A DNA stretch of 5,053 bases from Yoonia sp. (lineage in GTDB: Bacteria; Pseudomonadota; Alphaproteobacteria; Rhodobacterales; Rhodobacteraceae). The position numbers were made by a program, and so were the translations under genes. Below are positions 1-5,053 of this stretch, in pieces; the stretch's first letter is position 1, and every line of letters begins with the position of its first letter. The notes beneath the pieces were generated by a model. It was not told where the DNA came from, did not search any database, and saw only the letters and a list, made by a program, of their open reading frames with translations. The DNA lies in contig JAHDGO010000182.1 in assembly GCA_020627605.1 (NCBI GenBank), forward strand, positions 1-5,053. Direction: 5' to 3'.

Positions 1-373
1 CGTCCGGGGCCCAGCCCCGCGCCTCGGCCGTGGCTCGGTTTACCACCTGGGTCTCGGCTCCCGTGAAGGCGTCGACAATGGCGACAATGCCGTCGTCGTC
101 GTTGTAGAGGATGCGCGAGCCGTCGGGCGACCAGGTAACGGTCTCAGGCTCGATGTCGTAGGTGCTCGACCTGCTGACCAGGTGGGTCCAATCGTCCGAT
201 TCGATGTCGTAGCGCCAGAGGCCTCGCGAGGGCCATCGATAGCCGACGACGGCTAGCCGCTCGGCGTTGGGGGCCGGGACTGCCACCAGGGCAGTCGAGA
301 TGTCGGTTATGAGCTCGTCGCCGAGGTCCTCGAGGTGGAAAGCGCGGATCTGCTCCTCCCAGTCCTCTGTGAC
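1..373 (-). other. Beta-propeller (PD40/WD40/TolB-like) fragment joined in frame to truncated SMC; likely foreign sequence or assembly chimera
   Basis: These ~123 codons continue the smc frame but do not look like SMC coil. They contain tryptophan- and aspartate-rich beta-blade patterns: GLWRYDIESDDWTHLV, then the PD40-type signature TWSPDGSRILY, then GIVAIVDAFTGAETQVV. Such blades occur in TolB-like and other beta-propeller proteins. Codon use also changes: here aspartate is GAC 13 times and GAT once, and glutamate GAG 10 times and GAA once, whereas three sampled stretches of the SMC coil mix GAT and GAC with GAT in the majority. This suggests a donor with stronger third-position GC bias, perhaps an actinobacterium (inference). 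The fragment has neither its own start nor a stop inside the window. It could be an assembly join, a rearrangement or, less likely, a genuine fusion. Confidence 0.72.
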
Positions 374-2542
374 GGCCTCATCCTCATGACGCTTCATCGC
401 CAGGCCAAGGCTTTCCAGCTTGCCCTGCGACAGATTGCGGTCGGCTTCGGCCCGGCTGGCCGCACGGTTGGCGTCAGCCACGGCCCGGTCCGCATCGCGG
501 CGGGCTTGCCGGGCGGCATGGTCAGCCTCCGTCTGGTCGCGCAACAGGGCAGTCAGCGTTTCATGTGCCTGCGCCGCCCCCATCGCAGTGGCAGAGGCTT
601 CTTCGAGATCGCGCTTCAGCTCTGTCAGGCGATTCAATTGTTGCAGCCGCAAGGCCGCCGCCGATGGTGCATCTTCTGCCCCTGCGCGGAAGCCGTCCCA
701 ACGCCACAGATCACCTTCGACCGACACCAGCCGCTGCCCCGGTTTCAGATCCGCCTGCAACCGCGGCCCGTCGGCGGGATCGACCAGACCAACCTGCCCC
801 ATGCGGCGCGCCAGCACCTCTGGCACGGTGACATAGTTGGTCAGCGCCTTGACGCCCTCTGGCAAGGTTTGCGGCGCGCTGTAACCGGGCAGCAGCGCCC
901 AGCCGGATTTTGCGTTGCTGTCCACCGCTGGCGCACGCAGATCATCGGCCAGCGCTGCACCCAACGCCTTTTCATAGCCACCTTCGACACGCAAAAGGTC
1001 AAGCACCTGCCCGCCCTCGGCGGTGTCGCGTTCCACCAGTTTGGCGAGTGCTGCAACCTCTGCCCGCAGGGCGTTGGCTTCACCTTCCGCCTCTGAGCGC
1101 AGGGCGCGGGCATCGCTTTCGCGGCCCTGGGTTTCGGCGCGGGCAGCCTCTGCAGCTGTCAGGGCCTGATCGGCGGCTTCGGCGGCGGCCACCGCCGCCT
1201 TCTCGGCTGCCCCGGCCGTGGCAAAATCGGCCTCTGCCTTTTGCAAGGCGGCTTCGGCCTCAGCCATGGCGGCCTTGGCCTTGGCAGCTTCACCCTCATT
1301 CTTTTCCAGTGTCGTGCGGTTGTCGTCGAGCAGACGCTGCGCGGACTGGTGGCGGGCGGCCAGACGGGCGACATCTTCAGTCAGTTGCGCCAAGTCATCT
1401 TCGCGCTGTTGCAGCACACCGGCGGCATCGCGGGCGGCAAGCTGCGCCTCTTCCAGCCGCTTGTCGTGGCCTTCGCCAGCCTTGGTGATTTCACGGGCTT
1501 CCCATTCCAGCCGTTCGATGGTTTCGCCAGCATCCTTGTTCAGCCCGCTTTCGCGATCCATGTCGCGGGTCAGCTGGTCGATGCGGGCGCGCAATGTCTC
1601 GATCATCTCGCGCGCGCGCTGTTCCTGATCGGTCAGCGTGTCGCGCTGCACCTGCAAGCGTTGCAGGACGGCGGCGGCAATCGCCTCTTCCTCGCGCAGG
1701 GGTGGCAAGGCTTCTTCGGCCATGGCGCGCGCCTTGGCGGCATCGCGGGCGGCTTTTTCGGCCTGTGCGGCCAGTGTCGTGCGTTCGCGCAACTGCTCAG
1801 AAGCTGCCAGCAGCGCCTCATCCGCTTCTTTCCAGCGGCGGAACAACAACATGCCTTCGGCTTTGCGCAGCTTTTCACCAATCTCACGATAGCGGGCGGC
1901 CTGCCGCGCCTGCCGGGCAAGCTGTCCCAGCTGATTGGCCAGTTGTTCGATCACATCATCGACGCGGGTCAGGTTGCTTTCGGCACCCCGCAGCTTCAGC
2001 TCTGCCTCATGCCGCCGCTGATAGAGGCCGGAAATCCCAGCGGCCTCTTCCAGAATACGCCGCCGCGATTTCGGCTTCGCGTTGATCAGCTCTGAAATCT
2101 GCCCTTGCCGCACCAGCGCAGGCGAATGCGCACCGGTGGAGGCATCTGCAAAGAGCATCTGCACGTCGCGCGCGCGGACGTCCTTGGCACCCACCTTATA
2201 GGCCGACCCGGCATCGCGGGTGATGCGCCGGATGATCTCAAGATTGTCGCTGTCATTAAACGCCGCTGGCGCCAGCCGCTCGCCATTATCGATGACCAGC
2301 GCCACCTCGGCATAGTTGCGGGCGGGGCGGGTGGCGGCCCCGGCAAAGATCACGTCTTCCATACCACCGCCGCGCATTGCCGTCGGGCGGTTTTCGCCCA
2401 TCACCCAGCGTAGCGCCTCCAGCAGGTTCGACTTGCCGCAGCCATTGGGGCCCACAACACCGGTCAGCCCGTCCGCGATGATCAGATCGGTCGGGTCAAC
2501 AAAGCTTTTGAAGCCATTCAGTCTGAGTTTGCTAAAACGCAA
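1..2542 (-). CDS. smc: Chromosome segregation protein SMC, N-terminal ~724 residues, running in frame into a non-SMC tail; incomplete at the left edge
   Basis: SMC is the ATPase of the SMC-ScpAB condensin that compacts and segregates the chromosome. The frame is open for 847 codons and leaves the window. The N-terminal ABC head has Walker A GPNGCGKS at residues 31-38, followed by the NLLEALRWVMGE region and a Q-loop motif VRQGQISEL near residue 144. An Ala/Glu/Gln-rich coiled coil spans about 165-505. The hinge is about 510-620, with GGYEKALGAAL near its start and LWRWDGF near its end. The return coil begins about 625 and is recognisable to HEDEA near 724. Normal SMCs have about 1150 residues; the rest of the coil and the C-terminal head with the signature and Walker B motifs are missing, replaced by a propeller-like tail. 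The start is TTG at 2542-2540: an in-frame TGA lies 11 codons upstream with no ATG or GTG between, and AGG lies 9 nt before the TTG. As it stands the product could not form a working ATPase. Confidence 0.93.
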   Translation of the reverse strand, partial: MRFSKLRLNGFKSFVDPTDLIIADGLTGVVGPNGCGKSNLLEALRWVMGENRPTAMRGGGMEDVIFAGAATRPARNYAEVALVIDNGERLAPAAFNDSDNLEIIRRITRDAGSAYKVGAKDVRARDVQMLFADASTGAHSPALVRQGQISELINAKPKSRRRILEEAAGISGLYQRRHEAELKLRGAESNLTRVDDVIEQLANQLGQLARQARQAARYREIGEKLRKAEGMLLFRRWKEADEALLAASEQLRERTTLAAQAEKAARDAAKARAMAEEALPPLREEEAIAAAVLQRLQVQRDTLTDQEQRAREMIETLRARIDQLTRDMDRESGLNKDAGETIERLEWEAREITKAGEGHDKRLEEAQLAARDAAGVLQQREDDLAQLTEDVARLAARHQSAQRLLDDNRTTLEKNEGEAAKAKAAMAEAEAALQKAEADFATAGAAEKAAVAAAEAADQALTAAEAARAETQGRESDARALRSEAEGEANALRAEVAALAKLVERDTAEGGQVLDLLRVEGGYEKALGAALADDLRAPAVDSNAKSGWALLPGYSAPQTLPEGVKALTNYVTVPEVLARRMGQVGLVDPADGPRLQADLKPGQRLVSVEGDLWRWDGFRAGAEDAPSAAALRLQQLNRLTELKRDLEEASATAMGAAQAHETLTALLRDQTEADHAARQARRDADRAVADANRAASRAEADRNLSQGKLESLGLAMKRHEDEAVTEDWEEQIRAFHLEDLGDELITDISTALVAVPAPNAERLAVVGYRWPSRGLWRYDIESDDWTHLVSRSSTYDIEPETVTWSPDGSRILYNDDDGIVAIVDAFTGAETQVVNRATAEARGWAPD

Positions 2543-2551
2543 TGATTCTTG

Positions 2552-2570
2552 CCTGCTTGATTCCTGCTTG
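2552..2570 (-). repeat. Tandem CAAGCAGG repeat just upstream of the smc TTG start
   Basis: Read on the smc strand, CAAGCAGG occurs twice (2570-2563 and 2559-2552), 11 bp apart. The copy nearer the gene puts AGG 9 nt before the TTG start, so it is the likely, rather weak, ribosome binding site. The second copy may be chance or a small duplication. Confidence 0.5.
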
Positions 2571-2639
2571 CAAAATCATCGCGCCCCGCTGCAGCGCGAG
2601 TCAACGGTCACCACCCTCTATCTGCTGTCTTCCGCCGGG

Positions 2640-2648
2640 TTATCCACA
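2640..2648 (+). promoter_or_regulatory. Perfect consensus DnaA box
   Basis: The nonamer TTATCCACA exactly matches the strong DnaA-binding consensus. It lies in the non-coding gap about 100 bp upstream of the smc start and 125 bp before the riboswitch. No second good copy was found nearby: TGTGGACAG at about 2824 has two mismatches and lies inside the riboswitch. A lone box in a promoter region could let DnaA influence smc or cbtB transcription, or could be chance. Confidence 0.45.
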
Positions 2649-2772
2649 AGATATTGCGTTTTTCCGCTAAAATCAGACCCCAGGCACCGCACTCGATTGT
2701 CGCGAAAGCCGCGCCAAGGCACGCAAACGTCGGTTTCCAGCTTGACCTGTCAGCGGCAATGGGCGCACAACA

Positions 2773-2980
2773 GGTCTGCACGGTTCCCCGCATGTCGCCA
2801 AGCGTCAGGGGATCAAATGGGAATGTGGACAGGCCGATCCTTGCCGGAGGCCCCAAGCCACAGCCGCCCCCGCGACTGTATGCGGTGAGTGCTTTGTGAC
2901 AATGCCACTGGGGCCCAAGCCCCGGGAAGGCCACAAAGCGCCGCGACCCGCAAGCCAGGAGACCAGCCTTGCACCGGACC
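2773..2980 (+). promoter_or_regulatory. Adenosylcobalamin (B12) riboswitch, AdoCbl class, controlling cbtBA
   Basis: This leader carries the conserved landmarks of the cobalamin riboswitch in order. GGTTCCCC is at 2782, and AAATGGGAA follows the GGGG arm at about 2815. CCCCGCGACTGTA is at 2868-2880. CCACTG at 2905-2910 precedes the P5 hairpin (GGGGC 2910-2914 with GCCCC 2919-2923, loop CCAA), then GGGAAGG at 2924-2930. The B12 box AGCCAGGAGACCAGCC is at 2953-2968. A 7-bp stem CTTTGTG (2892-2898)/CACAAAG (2932-2938) encloses the P5 module. P1 can form from GGTC-TGCA (2773-2780) with TGCA and GACC (2970-2980). Such elements bind adenosylcobalamin and switch off downstream B12 or cobalt genes. 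cbtB begins 40 nt further on, which fits the family's typical targets. Confidence 0.95.
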
Positions 2981-2986
2981 AACACA

Positions 2987-3012
2987 CCCGTCGGGGATGA
3001 CGGGAGAGGGAG
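2987..3012 (+). promoter_or_regulatory. Riboswitch expression platform: hairpin directly before the cbtB ribosome binding site
   Basis: CCCGTC (2987-2992) and GACGGG (2999-3004) form a perfect 6-bp stem with a GGGGAT loop. The Shine-Dalgarno AGAGGGAG (3005-3012) abuts the stem, 8 nt before the cbtB ATG. No uridine run follows, so it is not an intrinsic terminator; control of translation is more likely. The G-rich loop could pair with the C-rich P5 loop (CCC at 2914-2916), the kissing interaction known in this class, though only about three pairs are seen. Confidence 0.6.
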
Positions 3013-3020
3013 TAAAGAAG

Positions 3021-3188
3021 ATGACCACCAAGACACTCGCCCGCGCGCAGGACAACACAGTTTTGTCGATCGCACTGGCCGCCATGCTGGGCTTTGGCCT
3101 GCTGTTCGTCGCCGGTTACGCACAGGCCGCGATGCTGCATGACGCCGCCCACGACCAGCGTCACGCGATGGCATTCCCCTGCCACTAA
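3021..3188 (+). CDS. cbtB: CbtB, small membrane subunit of the predicted cobalt transporter CbtAB
   Basis: This 55-residue protein has a short polar N-terminus, one transmembrane helix at about 14-37 and a histidine-rich C-terminal end reading HDAAHDQRHAMAFPCH. A single span plus a terminal H-D-x-R-H...PCH motif is the hallmark of CbtB. The family was assigned to cobalt uptake by comparative genomics, because its genes follow B12 riboswitches and pair with cbtA; the terminal His and Cys residues probably bind the metal. The ATG at 3021 is preferred to an upstream in-frame ATG at 2889, which lies inside the riboswitch. It has a good Shine-Dalgarno AGAGGGAG 8 nt upstream. cbtA follows after 22 bp, so the two are almost surely co-transcribed under the riboswitch. 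Confidence 0.93.
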   Translation: MTTKTLARAQDNTVLSIALAAMLGFGLLFVAGYAQAAMLHDAAHDQRHAMAFPCH

Positions 3189-3210
3189 GGCCGGGGAAAC
3201 AGGCACACAC

Positions 3211-3891
3211 ATGACCAACAGATTGCTGACCAGCGGGATCCTCGCTGGCGCAGTCGCCGGCGTGATTGCCGCGCTACTGCAATTCTACTTTGTGATCCCC
3301 GTTCTGCTGGAAGGGGAACTTTTCGAGACCGGCCAGATGGTCCATTTCGCCGCCGACGGGTCACCGCAGTCGGACCGGACAGAGGTGTCACTGGGCGGCG
3401 AATTTGGACGCCACGCACTGACGCTTGGATTCAATATGCTGGGCTATGCCGGTTTTGGCTTGTTGCTGGTGGCGCTGATGGCACTGGCAGAAACCCGTGG
3501 TTTGACAACGATCACCCCGCGGCAAGGGCTGATCTGGGGGCTTGCAGGGTTCATTGCCGTACAGCTGGCCCCCGCCATCGGCCTGCCACCGGAACTGCCC
3601 GGCACCGTCGGGGCAGAAATCGGCCCACGACAAAGCTGGTGGATGGCCACGATCATATCCACAGCCATCGGCCTGTGGTGTCTGGCTTTTGTCAAAGGGC
3701 CGCTGGCGCTCATCGGCGTGGCCTTCCTGCTGGCCCCGCACCTTGTTGGCGCGCCGCATCTGGATGCCTATTGGGGCGTCGCCCCGCCGGAACTGGCGGC
3801 AGAGTTTGCTACACTCAGCCTTGGAACAGCCGCCGCTGGCTGGACCATCCTTGGCTTTGCCGCTGCATGGCTCTGGTCGCGTGGCGGCTAG
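3211..3891 (+). CDS. cbtA: CbtA, multi-span membrane subunit of the predicted cobalt transporter
   Basis: CbtA is the integral membrane partner of CbtB, predicted to carry cobalt across the inner membrane for B12 synthesis. The 226-residue product is hydrophobic, with spans at about 6-32, 70-93, 106-126, 145-162 (running closely into 163-180) and 202-223; five or six spans result, depending on how the 145-180 stretch is split. A polar loop at about 34-68 follows the first span. Possible metal-contacting residues include His45 and His68, Met90, and His177 and His183 in the PHLVGAPH segment. The length fits the family. The ATG at 3211 is chosen because it starts directly before the first membrane helix, with AGG 7 nt and GGGGA 13 nt upstream; an in-frame ATG at 3094 would overlap cbtB. 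Its stop abuts the stop of the opposing gene with no spacer and no terminator. Confidence 0.92.
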   Translation: MTNRLLTSGILAGAVAGVIAALLQFYFVIPVLLEGELFETGQMVHFAADGSPQSDRTEVSLGGEFGRHALTLGFNMLGYAGFGLLLVALMALAETRGLTTITPRQGLIWGLAGFIAVQLAPAIGLPPELPGTVGAEIGPRQSWWMATIISTAIGLWCLAFVKGPLALIGVAFLLAPHLVGAPHLDAYWGVAPPELAAEFATLSLGTAAAGWTILGFAAAWLWSRGG

Positions 3892-3894
3892 CTA
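3889..3894. other. TAGCTA: abutting convergent stop codons of cbtA and the DUF1636-type gene
   Basis: The hexamer is its own reverse complement. Its left half is the cbtA stop (TAG, plus strand) and its right half is the opposing gene's stop (TAG, minus strand). The two genes share zero intergenic bases, and no terminator hairpin is visible here. Confidence 0.9.
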
Positions 3895-4197
3895 GGCTGG
3901 CACTCGCCCGATCAGACAGTGACGCAACTGCGGGATGGACCGTGCATCAGTGATGTCACCGTCATGGCTGGCATCGTAAAGGGCCGCCATGGCGCTGACC
4001 TCTGCCGCCATGGCCGGGGTCACATTGCCAAAGAGATAAGCCCATTTTCCAGGCGCGCGCAGGCTGACCGTCGCCGGTTGATCGCAGACATTCATGCAGG
4101 CCACCGTCAGTGCCTGATCACCCAGCGCCGCAGCAAGGGCCGCGCCACCCTCACAGCCGGTGCAGACGGTCACGCGAGGATCGGTTTTTTGGTCCAT
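3892..4197 (-). CDS. DUF1636-type small cysteine-containing putative metal/iron-sulfur protein
   Basis: The 101-residue product has C12-x2-C15 and C34-x3-C38, then GKWAYLFGNV, and ends in a RSIPQLRHCLIGRVP segment. This matches the DUF1636 family of predicted metal-binding proteins, whose four-cysteine layout resembles thioredoxin-like 2Fe-2S ferredoxins. The biochemical role is unknown; members are often found beside cobW and B12 genes, so an accessory role in cobalt or corrin metabolism is inferred. Two starts are possible. ATG at 4203 has GAGG only 1 nt away, while ATG at 4197 has the same GAGG at an ideal 7 nt, so 4197 is preferred. It lies opposite to its neighbours: tail to tail with cbtA (stops adjacent) and head to head with the 156-residue gene. 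It is therefore not on the riboswitch transcript and needs its own promoter. Confidence 0.85.
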   Translation of the reverse strand: MDQKTDPRVTVCTGCEGGAALAAALGDQALTVACMNVCDQPATVSLRAPGKWAYLFGNVTPAMAAEVSAMAALYDASHDGDITDARSIPQLRHCLIGRVPA

Positions 4198-4252
4198 CTT
4201 CATACCTCAGACGTATCCCTTCAGGGGCACAAACAAAAGCAGGAGAATTGCG
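4198..4252. promoter_or_regulatory. Short divergent intergenic region
   Basis: About 55 bp separate the start codons of the leftward DUF1636-type gene and the rightward 156-residue gene. It contains both ribosome binding sites (GAGG 4208-4205 on minus, AGGAG 4241-4245 on plus) and a small TCCCTTCAGGGG inverted repeat at 4216-4227. There is little room for two full promoters, so at least one probably extends into a neighbouring coding region. I could not identify convincing -35/-10 elements. Confidence 0.4.
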
Positions 4253-4723
4253 GTGAACGGCATCACACTCTTGGTGGTTGGTCTCGCGGCTGGCACAGCA
4301 CTCGGCACCATGATCGAACCTGACCTTTGGGGCGCGGGCGACACTGGCCACAGCATGGGTGCAGCGCCCTATGAAAATCTGCCGGACGGGCGGAAGAACA
4401 TTTGGCCCGACGACCTGCCAACACCTACGGTCGATATTGATCTGCAACCTGATCCGGCTTCTGGTCACAACCTGTTTCTGACCACCACGAACTTTGACAT
4501 GACACCGGAAGATGTGAACACCGCCGTGATGCCGGGCACCGGCCACGGACATCTATTCGTCAACGGCGAGAATATGGGGCGGCTCTACGCGGATATGCGC
4601 CATCTGGTCGGACTGCCACAGGGTGAGGTGACGATCCACGTCTATATGGGCGGCAATGATCACAAGGTCTGGATGGTCGATGGTGCCCCGCTTTTCGTCG
4701 AGAAGACATTCGTCGTTCAATAG
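4253..4723 (+). CDS. Membrane-anchored or exported histidine-containing protein of unknown function in the cobalt locus
   Basis: I do not recognise a named family. The 156-residue product starts with a hydrophobic segment at about 3-20 (ITLLVVGLAAGTALG), with no charged residue before it, likely an uncleaved anchor or signal. A Pro/Asp-rich linker follows (about 36-66), then a compact, probably beta-rich domain (about 68-156). That domain has seven-residue-scale His features: H72, GHGH at 97-100, H117, H129 and NDH at 135-137, plus several Met and no Cys. The pattern HGHLFVNGE...HLVGLPQGE...NDHKVWMVDG suggests a periplasmic beta-sandwich able to bind metal. The start is GTG at 4253, because AGGAG (4241-4245) sits 7 nt upstream; longer in-frame forms overlap the divergent gene. 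cobW follows after 69 bp on the same strand. Binding or delivery of periplasmic cobalt is an inference from composition and position. Confidence 0.85.
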   Translation: MNGITLLVVGLAAGTALGTMIEPDLWGAGDTGHSMGAAPYENLPDGRKNIWPDDLPTPTVDIDLQPDPASGHNLFLTTTNFDMTPEDVNTAVMPGTGHGHLFVNGENMGRLYADMRHLVGLPQGEVTIHVYMGGNDHKVWMVDGAPLFVEKTFVVQ

Positions 4724-4734
4724 GTCTCTTGCAA

Positions 4735-4784
4735 CTTCGCCATACCCGCGCGACAACACATGTCGCCAGCGATTTGCGAAGGGA
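4735..4784 (+). promoter_or_regulatory. Nested stem structure over the cobW ribosome binding site
   Basis: CTTCGC (4735-4740) is complementary to GCGAAG (4776-4781), enclosing a second perfect hairpin, GCGACA (4750-4755)/TGTCGC (4761-4766) with loop ACACA. The two stems are separated by symmetrical 9-nt strands. The outer 3' arm overlaps the cobW Shine-Dalgarno GAAGGGA (4778-4784), so the fold could limit ribosome access. It is not a recognised riboswitch class, and short complementary arms like these can arise by chance. Confidence 0.35.
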
Positions 4785-4792
4785 CCCGCGCC

Positions 4793-5053
4793 ATGCCTGC
4801 CAAGATACCTGCCACCGTCGTGACCGGCTTTCTGGGGGCCGGGAAAACGACCCTGATCCGCCACATGCTGCAAAATGCCCAAGGCAAGAAAATCGCCCTG
4901 ATCATCAATGAATTCGGCGATCTGGGGGTCGATGGCGACATCCTCAAAGGCTGTGGCGATGAGGTCTGCACCGAGGATGATATTGTGGAGCTGTCGAACG
5001 GCTGCATCTGCTGCACCGTGGCTGACGATTTCATCCCCACGATGGAAGCATTG
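4793..5053 (+). CDS. cobW: CobW, G3E-family GTPase, presumed cobalt chaperone of B12 synthesis; 5' part only
   Basis: The 87 visible residues are the N-terminal GTPase part of a COG0523/CobW protein. Walker A GFLGAGKTT is at 12-20, the INEFGDLGVD segment (switch region) at 38-47, and the metal-binding C-x-C-C motif GCICC at 70-74 (Cys71, Cys73, Cys74). Such proteins bind metal at the CxCC site and couple its release to GTP hydrolysis. CobW members with this B12 context are thought to supply cobalt to the aerobic cobaltochelatase CobNST. Cys54 and Cys59 in the GCGDEVC stretch also fit CobW proper rather than the zinc-linked paralogues. The ATG at 4793 has GAAGGGA 8 nt upstream. The remaining coding sequence, normally to about 350 residues, lies beyond the right edge. 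It is probably co-transcribed with the preceding 156-residue gene. Confidence 0.95.
   Translation, partial: MPAKIPATVVTGFLGAGKTTLIRHMLQNAQGKKIALIINEFGDLGVDGDILKGCGDEVCTEDDIVELSNGCICCTVADDFIPTMEAL

Larger units (their letters stand above)
2543..2772. other. Intergenic region between smc and the cobalamin riboswitch
   Basis: About 230 bp with no convincing gene on either strand. It must carry the divergent promoters for smc (leftward) and the riboswitch-cbtBA transcript (rightward). It holds the smc ribosome binding site, the DnaA box and the short palindrome CGCTGCAGCG near 2587-2596. A possible -35-like TTGACC for the rightward transcript lies at 2742-2747, but no good -10 follows at standard spacing, so no promoter is called firmly. 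Confidence 0.6.

Noticed and set aside
335..2413. Several long plus-strand and alternate-frame open frames opposite smc (for example 335-1096 and 1241-2095)
   Set aside because: They are Arg/Pro/Ala-rich or low-complexity shadows of the GC-rich smc coding sequence, with no recognisable domain; the minus-strand frame has clear SMC motifs throughout.
2824..2832. A second, reverse DnaA box (TGTGGACAG)
   Set aside because: It has two mismatches and its bases are explained by the riboswitch.
2987..3004. Intrinsic terminator after the riboswitch
   Set aside because: The hairpin is followed by a purine-rich ribosome binding site rather than a U-run.
2889..3020. A longer cbtB start at 2889
   Set aside because: The extension would translate the riboswitch core; ATG 3021 has a proper ribosome binding site and gives the normal family length.
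2608..3218. Minus-strand open frames across the riboswitch and cbtB (2608-3210, 2805-3218)
   Set aside because: They overlap conserved riboswitch elements and cbtB and encode no recognisable protein.
4160..4252. A 187-residue version of the 156-residue protein starting at ATG 4160
   Set aside because: It overlaps the divergent DUF1636-type gene and bypasses the clear AGGAG-spaced GTG at 4253; the extension looks unrelated to a signal or anchor.
3919..4323. Plus-strand open frame opposite the DUF1636-type gene
   Set aside because: The minus strand has the conserved cysteine layout and the typical family C-terminus; the plus frame has no domain and overlaps the next gene.
4553..5040. Minus-strand open frames opposite the 156-residue gene and cobW (4553-4882, 4717-5040)
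   Set aside because: The plus strand encodes canonical CobW motifs in this interval; the reverse frames are shadows.
1..5053. Mobile element, CRISPR array or tRNA that might explain the smc junction
   Set aside because: No transposase motifs, terminal inverted repeats, target-site duplication, spaced direct repeats or cloverleaf were found near 340-400 or elsewhere.

Overview
The window looks like a Rhodobacterales-type alphaproteobacterium. The smc product is of the kind seen in that group, including an N-terminus reading RFSKLRLNGFKSFVDP and a non-ATG start, and it sits beside a vitamin B12/cobalt locus typical of these bacteria. No rRNA, tRNA, CRISPR array or insertion sequence is visible. 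Identification rests on reading motifs by eye; no database search was possible.

Left part (1-2542, minus strand): one uninterrupted reading frame that leaves the window at its left edge. Its first ~724 codons are the N-terminal ABC head, first coiled coil, hinge and start of the return coil of the SMC chromosome condensation ATPase. At about position 360-374 the SMC character stops. The last ~123 codons instead encode a beta-propeller (PD40/WD40/TolB-like) fragment with sharply different codon use. The second half of SMC, with the signature and Walker B motifs, is absent. A chimeric assembly is the simplest explanation; a true in-frame fusion or rearrangement is the alternative.

Middle (2543-3020): the smc/cbt intergenic region. 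It holds a perfect 9-base DnaA box (2640-2648) and a well-formed adenosylcobalamin riboswitch (about 2773-2980), followed by a hairpin and a strong Shine-Dalgarno ahead of cbtB.

Right part (3021-5053): a cobalt/B12 locus. cbtB (one membrane span, His-rich C-terminus) and cbtA (multi-span membrane protein) form the predicted CbtAB cobalt transporter under riboswitch control. A small DUF1636-type cysteine protein follows on the opposite strand, its stop codon directly abutting the cbtA stop. Divergent from it, a GTG-started 156-residue membrane-anchored His-containing protein of unknown function precedes the 5' end of cobW, a CobW-type G3E GTPase and presumed cobalt chaperone, which runs off the right edge.

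How they fit: low adenosylcobalamin should release cbtBA expression for cobalt entry. CobW would hand cobalt to the aerobic cobaltochelatase, whose genes often lie downstream. The DUF1636 protein and the 156-residue protein are plausible accessory metal or redox factors. The most interesting items are the uncharacterised 156-residue protein, the leader structure before cobW and the SMC/propeller junction.
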